Shown: in pieces, positions 6,681 to 10,542 of the stretch
Numbering within the stretch: the stretch's first letter is position 1
Layout: every line of letters starts with the position of its first letter
Origin: JASLBX01 sp035762665
GTDB taxonomy: Bacteria; Actinomycetota; Actinomycetes; Jiangellales; Jiangellaceae
Length of the DNA: 10,542 nt
Assembly: GCA_035762665.1 (NCBI GenBank)
Contig: DASTNZ010000265.1
Coordinates: 1-10,542, forward strand
Direction of reading: 5' to 3'
Notes under the pieces: generated by a model
Databases searched by the model: none
Seen by the model: only the letters and a program-made list of their open reading frames with translations
What the model was told of the DNA's origin: nothing
Position numbers and translations under genes: made by a program

Positions 6681-6968
6681 ATGGGACTGGTCCGCGGCAT
6701 GGCCCGCACTGCGGTGATCGCCGGGACGGCGACCGCGGTATCCAACAACGTGTCGCGTCGGCAGGCGCGCCGCTGGCAGCAGCAGGAGTACGAGCAGCAG
6801 GCTCCGCCGCAGTACGCGGCCCCACCGCCGCCGCCCCCGCCGCCGGCCGCGAGTGCCGGAGGCGGCGACCTGACCGCTGAGCTCGAACGACTGGGTGCGT
6901 TGAGAAGCAGCGGTGTGATCACTGAGGAGGAGTTCGCCGCCGCCAAGGCAAAGCTGCTCGGCATCTGA
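6681..6968 (+). CDS. Small SHOCT-domain protein with proline-rich linker
   Basis: The product has 95 residues. The N-terminus (3-22) is weakly hydrophobic and Ala/Thr/Val-rich (MARTAVIAGTATAVSNNVSR) and may associate with the membrane or lie at its surface. Next come an Arg/Gln-rich stretch (RRQARRWQQQEYEQQ), a run of eight prolines near 48-55, and a C-terminal SHOCT motif from 63: LTAELERLGALRSSGVITEE then FAAAKAKLLGI. The start is ATG 6681 with GAGGTGA six bases before it. It is translated together with DUF6325 ten bases upstream. Its SHOCT domain could pair with that of the divergently encoded PLDc_N protein; that is a guess. The function is unknown. Confidence 0.85.
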   Translation: MGLVRGMARTAVIAGTATAVSNNVSRRQARRWQQQEYEQQAPPQYAAPPPPPPPPAASAGGGDLTAELERLGALRSSGVITEEEFAAAKAKLLGI

Positions 6969-6973
6969 GCGAC

Positions 6974-6991
6974 GCGGCCGCCCTAGGCCGC
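6974..6991 (+). terminator. Possible terminator hairpin after the SHOCT gene
   Basis: GCGGCC (6974-6979) and GGCCGC (6986-6991) form a perfect 6-bp GC stem with a six-base loop, starting six bases after the stop codon. No U-tract follows, so termination is plausible but not certain. Confidence 0.35.
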
Positions 6992-7027
6992 CGTACTTCA
7001 ACACGTCCCGACCACATACCTGCTCGG

Positions 7028-7048
7028 AAGTACCTCGAAAGTACATCG
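7028..7048. repeat. Tandem 10-bp direct repeat upstream of the first DUF7144 gene
   Basis: AAGTACCTCG (7028-7037) and AAGTACATCG (7039-7048) differ at one base and repeat with an 11-bp period, about one helical turn. They end 32 bases before the start codon at 7081. A direct-repeat binding site or promoter part is possible. The five-copy element is absent here. Confidence 0.3.
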
Positions 7049-7080
7049 GGTGGTGAGACCTGCAATGAAGGGGGATAGTG

Positions 7081-7512
7081 ATGACCACTGAAGCCAAGCA
7101 ACCCTATGCTCGCGTGCCCGTCAGCACCGGATGGGTCGGCTGGATCTGGTTCGCCGGACTGGCCCTTATCCTGGTCGGGACGTTCAACCTGATCCACGGA
7201 TTGGTCGCAGTCTTCGAGGACGACGTTCTGATCGCCGCCGGCGAAGGCTTGGTTGTTCTGGACCTCACTGCCTGGGGCTGGGTACACACCATCGCCGGGG
7301 CGCTGCAGGTCGTGGTGGGTTTGATGCTCTTCACTGGCGCACGGTGGGCCCGGATTGCCGCGATCGTTCTCGTGATGCTGAACGCGGTCGCTCAACTGGC
7401 AGCACTCAACGTCCAGCCCACTTGGTCCCTCGTCATCATCGCGCTGGACGTTGTGGTGCTGTGGGCGCTCGTCGTGCATGGCGAGGAGGCTCGGGCCGGC
7501 ATCGCCGCCTGA
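7081..7512 (+). CDS. DUF7144 family four-helix membrane protein (copy 1)
   Basis: This is a 143-residue protein with transmembrane helices near 17-41, 63-85, 88-110 and 114-133. The family signature DLTAWGWVHTIAG begins at residue 61 and PTWSLVIIALDVVVLWAL at residue 113. These features match DUF7144 membrane proteins, which are common and often multi-copy in actinobacteria and have no known activity. The ATG at 7081 is preceded by AAGGGGGA and overlaps a GTG at 7078, which would add one residue; the ATG is more likely. It ends 13 bases from the end of a convergent paralogue. It probably has its own promoter, because a hairpin and about 110 bases separate it from the SHOCT gene upstream. Confidence 0.85.
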   Translation: MTTEAKQPYARVPVSTGWVGWIWFAGLALILVGTFNLIHGLVAVFEDDVLIAAGEGLVVLDLTAWGWVHTIAGALQVVVGLMLFTGARWARIAAIVLVMLNAVAQLAALNVQPTWSLVIIALDVVVLWALVVHGEEARAGIAA

Positions 7513-7525
7513 GCCCGTCACCTGG

Positions 7526-7945
7526 TCACGTCGATTCGAACACCCCGGACTTGACGATCGCCCAGATGACGTAGACGGCGAGCGCGATGATCAGCAGCGA
7601 CCACAACGGGTAGTACGGGACGAAGAAGAAGTTCGTCACCGCACTCAACCCTGCCAACACGATGGCCACCACACCGGCGACGGCGCTTGCGCTGTACAAC
7701 GCGATACCGGCGATCAGCACTAAGATGCCGCCGATCAGGTGGATCCAACCCCACGTCGTCAGGTCGAGTTCGTAGGTGTAGTCGTTCACCGTCACGAAGA
7801 ATTCGTCGTTCAGAAGGGCGGCGAGACCCTGAAAAGCCTGGAATATTCCGACCATGATCATGATGGTGGAAGCGAAGACCAAGCCGCCAACGGCCCATGG
7901 CGAAACCCGTCGGGTCCGGTCGTCCACCGAACTGTGTTCGTACAT
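7526..7945 (-). CDS. DUF7144 family four-helix membrane protein (copy 2)
   Basis: This is a 139-residue protein with four transmembrane helices near 16-41, 64-84, 87-108 and 113-133. The signature DLTTWGWIHLIGG starts at residue 61 and PLWSLLIIALAVYVIWAI at 113, the same positions as in the convergent copy, so the two align without gaps through the core. This copy is nearer to the usual family form (NFFFVPYYPLWSL) than copy 1. I chose the ATG at 7945 because AGGAGGGG stands directly upstream; an in-frame extension to 8128 is Arg-rich and runs across the promoter. Element C lies 132 bases upstream with a -10-like hexamer at 8052-8057. The function is unknown; the context suggests an envelope or stress role, which is inference. 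Confidence 0.88.
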   Translation of the reverse strand: MYEHSSVDDRTRRVSPWAVGGLVFASTIMIMVGIFQAFQGLAALLNDEFFVTVNDYTYELDLTTWGWIHLIGGILVLIAGIALYSASAVAGVVAIVLAGLSAVTNFFFVPYYPLWSLLIIALAVYVIWAIVKSGVFEST

Positions 7946-8051
7946 GTCCCCTCCTGAACCTTGCTTGTGCCGAGCCGTTGGCCCGCGTGGTTCCTGGTGG
8001 CGCCTGCTCCTCCGGGCATTGTTGGTCATCCGCATCACCCCCACATTTCCG

Positions 8052-8057
8052 ACGTTA
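8052..8057 (-). promoter_or_regulatory. Candidate -10 box for the second DUF7144 gene
   Basis: The minus strand reads TAACGT, fitting TANNNT, and begins exactly 20 bases after element C. The same spacing is seen at element D. Transcription would start near 8045, leaving a leader of about 100 bases. Confidence 0.4.
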
Positions 8058-8077
8058 GGCCCACGGTGGTCTGCGCG

Positions 8078-8100
8078 CGTCATCCCGCGGGGATGACGTC
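8078..8100 (-). promoter_or_regulatory. Candidate operator, copy C of the 23-bp element
   Basis: This is the most perfect copy. The core at 8080-8096 reads TCATCCCGCGGGGATGA, a full 7-bp inverted repeat around a three-base centre, and the symmetry extends to CG on each side (CGTCATCCC and GGGATGACG). It lies between the end of the gene 8128-8475 and the start of the DUF7144 gene it should serve. Confidence 0.6.
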
Positions 8101-8127
8101 GGCTCGGTGGCTGAGTGGCGTTCTGCA

Positions 8128-8475
8128 CTAACTTGGGAACAGCGGACGATAGTCTCGCCGGAGTCGACTCAGCCTCCGGTAGCCGAGTGCACCGAGCATC
8201 GCTGCTGCCACCAGAGCAGCCAGCAGTCCTGCTGCGATCTGCGCTTCACCGGGCGCGCCCAAAGCCTGGCCCGCGATGGCGGCTAAGACTCCGCTGAGCA
8301 CTGTGTCGATGATCCCTACGATCACGGGAGATCCCGACAGCAGGTGGACCGCGCCCACATGGCGACGGAAGCTGTAGGTCTGGAGCACGCCGAACTCATC
8401 GTCGTGATGACTTGTGACGAAGTACGGATCCAGGTCCGGCGCGAGTTCGAGGTAGGCCTGGCGGAGCCGATTCAT
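8128..8475 (-). CDS. Small two-helix membrane protein of unknown function
   Basis: This is a 115-residue product with an acidic, aromatic N-terminal part (DLDPYFVTSHHDDEFGVLQ), two transmembrane helices at about 48-70 and 77-98, and a basic tail (RRLSRLRRDYRPLF) that fits a cytoplasmic C-terminus. I do not recognise the family. The ATG at 8475 has only a weak GGCGGG before it. The best ribosome site nearby, GGAGGAGG (8503-8510 on the minus strand), precedes an ATG at 8495-8497 that is out of frame by one base, so either a one-base indel has altered the N-terminus or translation is coupled. Longer in-frame starts run antisense to the nitroreductase relic and look non-coding. It ends 28 bases before element C of the next gene. 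Confidence 0.6.
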   Translation of the reverse strand: MNRLRQAYLELAPDLDPYFVTSHHDDEFGVLQTYSFRRHVGAVHLLSGSPVIVGIIDTVLSGVLAAIAGQALGAPGEAQIAAGLLAALVAAAMLGALGYRRLSRLRRDYRPLFPS

Positions 8476-8529
8476 GCCCGCCAAGCCGTGTTCGCATCCG
8501 CACCTCCTCCGAGTAAGCGTCGGTCCCGC

Positions 8530-8836
8530 CACGCCATCGCCGGCTCGGCTGCGGCGATCGCGCTGGTGGCCGCGACGTCGAGCGACGACCAGGTGCGCAA
8601 CCTGATCCAGTTCGACCTGGACCAAGCGACGATGAGCGGCATGCTGGCCGCGGCCGACCTCGGCATTGGCATCGCCCACGCCGGCGTCCACGACCAGGAG
8701 CTCACGCGGCGTCTACTTTGCTTCCCAAGGACCACTTCCGTGCCATGCGATCACCCCTCGGCACGCCCGCCGACCGCCCCGCTTACGCCGATCCAGCAGC
8801 CCGTTCAACGACGTCGCGCACCACGGCCTCTGGTAG
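8530..8836 (+). pseudogene. Nitroreductase-family C-terminal relic, frameshifted
   Basis: About 100 codons resemble the C-terminal half of FMN-dependent nitroreductases. In the first frame, HAIAGSAAAIALVA is followed by FDLDQATMSGMLAAADLGIG, then IAHAGVHDQELTRRLLCFP (to about 8726). The reading then continues in three further pieces: KDHFRAM and LGTPADRP in a second frame (8727-8780), PLTPIQQP back in the first (8779-8802), and PFNDVAHHGLW with a TAG stop in the third (8801-8836). Together they follow the family's usual ending, Gly-Tyr-Pro-Ala-Asp-Arg-Pro then Pro-Ile and a final Arg-Pro-Phe-Asp-x-Val-x-His-x-x-x-Trp. Three frameshifts are needed. The N-terminal half, with the FMN-binding Arg motif, is missing; the space upstream belongs to the divergent gene 8128-8475. 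It is inactive as an enzyme. Sequencing error could explain one shift but not three plus the truncation. Confidence 0.65.
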
Positions 8837-8906
8837 CGGCCCGGCGGCCCCGCCTGGCGACGCTTGGCCGCCTTGACCGGTGGCGTGTGCGCTACGAGGG
8901 ACAGCC

Positions 8907-9184
8907 ATGGCATGGCCGCCTTGGGTGCGGGTCGAATCTCACCGGCACGACGAATATTGGACCCGCGCTGCCGAAGCCTACGACCATGCCGCGCGCGCGA
9001 GCAGTGGGCCACGGCGACCTACACCGGAAACCACCGTCGCCGCCAAATTCCTGCCAATTACATGACGGCGCCGGCGGGCTCGGTCGCCGCCAGGCGTGCC
9101 GTATTTGATCACCGCCGGAGTCCATCGGCGCAGCTCAACCCACCGCGGAATCGTGCTCGGGCGGAGCGAAGCCTCGCTGGCTGA
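8907..9184 (+). pseudogene. Possible frameshifted small gene of unknown function
   Basis: ATG 8907 has GAGGGA five bases upstream and begins MAWPPWVRVESHRHDEYWTR followed by AAEAYDHAARA, a protein-like sequence that stops at 9065 after losing G/C third-position bias. At the GCGCGCGCG run (8991-8999), a slip into the neighbouring frame continues as EQWATATYTGNHRRRQIPAN with better third-position bias and runs to a TGA at 9182-9184. A single slip in the GC repeat would therefore join two plausible halves into about 92 residues. I recognise no family. It may equally be two chance frames. Confidence 0.28.
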
Positions 9185-9212
9185 TGGCAGCCCGATCGCC
9201 TCGAAAATCCCG

Positions 9213-9241
9213 GTGACGCTCCGAACGTTGACGATTAGGAT
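9213..9241 (+). promoter_or_regulatory. Possible promoter of the GAF-LuxR gene
   Basis: GTGACG (9213-9218) and TAGGAT (9236-9241) are spaced by 17 bases and resemble -35 and -10 hexamers. A start near 9248 would give an almost leaderless mRNA for the ATG at 9251. The evidence is weak, based on the hexamers alone. Confidence 0.22.
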
Positions 9242-9250
9242 AAGAAGGTC

Positions 9251-10375
9251 ATGGGCGGCAACGTCATCGGCTCGTCGCTCGTCGCCGATACGCGGGGGCT
9301 TGGATCTGATTGCCGGGACAACAGCCGCGGCTTCGGTGTCGAGCTGTTGCACTATGCCCAGACGCTGTGCGCCTCGGTGAACCATCGGCAGCTCGAGGAC
9401 TGCTTTATCGGGGGCTTCAGCTGCCTGTTCGATGTCCCGATGTACGCGTTGTACACCCTCGATCCGTGGACCGGGGGTATGGAGCGCGTTGCCGCGGTAG
9501 GGGTCGGTGACACCTTCCTGCACCGGTATGAGCGGGAGGGCCGGGAGGTCGACGTCGTGGATGCGCAGGTCCGCACCACGCAACGGGCTGTCTACAACAT
9601 GACAGTTGTGGCTTCGATGGACGAGTGGCTGGAGAACCCGCTCTACACGAAGGTTGCGTACCTCCACGACATCCGGCATGTGATCCAGGCGCCGGTGTTG
9701 AACCGGGACGGCTTGGTCGGGATGTTGCACTGCGCTACCAGTGATCCGACCCGAGCGTTCACGCCGTACGAGGTTCGCCTCACCGCAGCGCTCGCAAGCG
9801 TGGTCGGCACCGCCATAGAGGGCATCAATGCCAGGGGTGGCCTGGAACGGGAGCGCGACCAAGCTGTCGTGGCATTGGAACGTACTGGGACCCCGGTGGT
9901 GATCATTGATCCAGCGGCTCCAGAACCGCGCCTCAACGACGCGGCGCGGTGTCTGCTGGCGAAGGTTGCAGACCCAGAGCCGTCACTGCACCGGATGCTC
10001 GCTCGTCCCGGCACTAGAGAGAGCTTCTCGCACCACGTCGAGGTAGAGCTGGTGGATGGTGGCACCGGTCTTCTGCATGGCCAGTCAAGCTACACACGAG
10101 GGGAAGGCAGCGCGCTGATCACGGTGCTGGAGCTGCAGCGCGATGAGTGCGCGATCTCCGAGGAGACACTGACGGCGCTGACACCGCGCGAGCGGGAGGT
10201 GGCGCTGCTCGTGATCGACGGTTGTTCCGATCGTGAGATCTCCCAACGGCTCTACCTCAGCCATCACACGGTCAGCCAATACGTCAAGCGCATCTACCGA
10301 AAGCTGGACGTGACCTCGCGTGTCGCGTTGACCCGCTTGCTGCTCGATCTCCGCGATTCCAGGATGCGCGACTGA
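9251..10375 (+). CDS. GAF-domain LuxR-family transcriptional regulator
   Basis: This is a 374-residue putative one-component regulator. Residues about 30-195 have GAF-like character: helix ELLHYAQTLCASVNHRQLED, a strand-rich centre (MYALYTLDPWTG), and the closing IQAPVLNRDGLVGMLHCATS and RLTAALASVVGTAIEGI segments. A linker and a small second region (205-300, VVIIDPAAPEPRLNDAARCLL, PAS-like) precede the C-terminal LuxR helix-turn-helix at 308-368: LTPREREVALLVIDGCSDRE then ISQRLYLSHHTVSQYVKRIY. The GAF ligand cannot be read, but such domains bind small molecules or haem. The ATG at 9251 follows AAGAAGGT closely; leaderless translation is an alternative. It stands alone on the plus strand and is followed by a stem-loop. 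It is the second candidate, after the MalT-like protein, to control the five-copy element. Confidence 0.88.
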   Translation: MGGNVIGSSLVADTRGLGSDCRDNSRGFGVELLHYAQTLCASVNHRQLEDCFIGGFSCLFDVPMYALYTLDPWTGGMERVAAVGVGDTFLHRYEREGREVDVVDAQVRTTQRAVYNMTVVASMDEWLENPLYTKVAYLHDIRHVIQAPVLNRDGLVGMLHCATSDPTRAFTPYEVRLTAALASVVGTAIEGINARGGLERERDQAVVALERTGTPVVIIDPAAPEPRLNDAARCLLAKVADPEPSLHRMLARPGTRESFSHHVEVELVDGGTGLLHGQSSYTRGEGSALITVLELQRDECAISEETLTALTPREREVALLVIDGCSDREISQRLYLSHHTVSQYVKRIYRKLDVTSRVALTRLLLDLRDSRMRD

Positions 10376-10392
10376 GCGGTTGGTTCATGAAC

Positions 10393-10413
10393 CCCGGCGT
10401 TGGTATTGCCGGG
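10393..10413 (+). terminator. Terminator-like hairpin after the GAF-LuxR gene
   Basis: CCCGGC (10393-10398) pairs with GCCGGG (10408-10413) over a nine-base loop and is followed by CGTTTCGTT, which is relatively T-rich for this DNA. It begins 17 bases after the stop codon. A perfect 12-bp palindrome, GGTTCATGAACC (10382-10393), lies just before it and could add to the structure. Confidence 0.5.
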
Positions 10414-10542
10414 CGTTTCGTTCAAGACGCGTGCCAGCCGGCCGTTCACGATCGGATCATGGACTGGTTGCCAGACACCACAACCGCACACGGAGGCTCA
10501 CACGGCGCCGACGGGCCGGCCAGTCACAGCCCGGTCGCCGAC

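Larger units (their letters stand above)
8837..9250. other. Poorly coding stretch before the GAF-LuxR gene, 414 bases
   Basis: No intact gene is convincing here. Frames on both strands are open because of high GC and lack family features. A possible broken small gene is at 8907-9184 and a possible promoter at 9213-9241. The region directly follows the nitroreductase relic and may be decaying DNA of the same origin. No copy of the five-copy element is present. Confidence 0.4.

Noticed and set aside
6828..6851. CCG repeat run coding for eight prolines as a sign of sequencing error or a non-coding repeat
   Set aside because: The frame stays open through it into a clear SHOCT motif, and proline-rich linkers are common in such proteins.
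8626..8700. P-type ATPase-like reading of the LAAADLGIGIAH segment
   Set aside because: The preceding residues lack the GDGxNDxP motif, and the frameshifted continuation (PADRP, PI, PF-D-V-x-H-x-x-x-W) fits nitroreductases instead.
8344..9108. A 254-residue plus-strand gene
   Set aside because: Its first third is antisense to the membrane protein 8128-8475, the middle is the nitroreductase relic, and the last third is an Arg/Pro-rich frame without coding character.
8978..9862. A 294-residue minus-strand ORF
   Set aside because: It is antisense to the GAF-LuxR gene, is rich in His, Arg and Val as expected of a shadow frame, and has no family features.
10387..10542. Rightward ORF of 52 codons from an ATG at 10387, open to the window edge
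   Set aside because: Its first codons form the palindrome and the terminator-like hairpin after the GAF-LuxR gene. There is no ribosome site, and the composition (Gly, His, Thr, Pro) looks like chance.

Overview
The window is GC-rich, with a strong G/C bias at third codon positions, short Shine-Dalgarno sequences and protein families typical of Actinomycetota: DUF6325, DUF7144 four-helix membrane proteins, short SHOCT-domain proteins and LuxR-type regulators. A mycobacterial or related actinobacterial chromosome is the best guess; nothing here fixes the genus. No RNA gene, CRISPR array, transposase or integrase was found.

Layout. Positions 99-1574 (-) encode a multi-span membrane protein of unknown function. 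It is divergent from a BASS-type (bile acid:sodium symporter-like) transporter at 1869-2735 (+). A strong stem-loop separates the transporter from the convergent 755-residue MalT/LAL-type LuxR regulator (2767-5034, -). Upstream of the regulator on the same strand lie a carboxymuconolactone decarboxylase-family protein (5103-5459) and a two-helix PLDc_N/SHOCT membrane protein (5550-5924), possibly one leftward transcription unit. Across a 305-base divergent intergenic region are DUF6325 (6230-6670) and a small SHOCT protein (6681-6968), then two DUF7144 paralogues placed tail to tail (7081-7512 + and 7526-7945 -). Next come a small unknown membrane protein (8128-8475, -), a 5'-truncated and frameshifted nitroreductase relic (about 8530-8836, +), a poorly coding stretch with a possible broken small gene, and a GAF-LuxR regulator (9251-10375, +) followed by a hairpin.

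The most interesting signal is not a gene. A 23-bp partly palindromic element, with a core like TCATCCC-N3-GGGATGA, occurs five times (11-33, 1643-1665, 6000-6022, 6048-6070, 8078-8100). Four copies lie upstream of genes for small membrane, stress-like or unknown proteins, and the fifth is at the window edge. Eleven columns are identical in all five copies. At two sites a TANNNT -10-like hexamer begins exactly 20 bases after the element, and at a third 18 bases after, so the element would overlap the -35 region as expected for a LuxR-type activator. Its half-sites resemble the MalT box, which makes the MalT-like regulator in the window the first candidate to bind it. I infer a small regulon joining the 491-residue membrane protein, the PLDc_N/SHOCT protein, the DUF6325-SHOCT pair and one DUF7144 protein. 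The regulator and the inducing signal are unknown.
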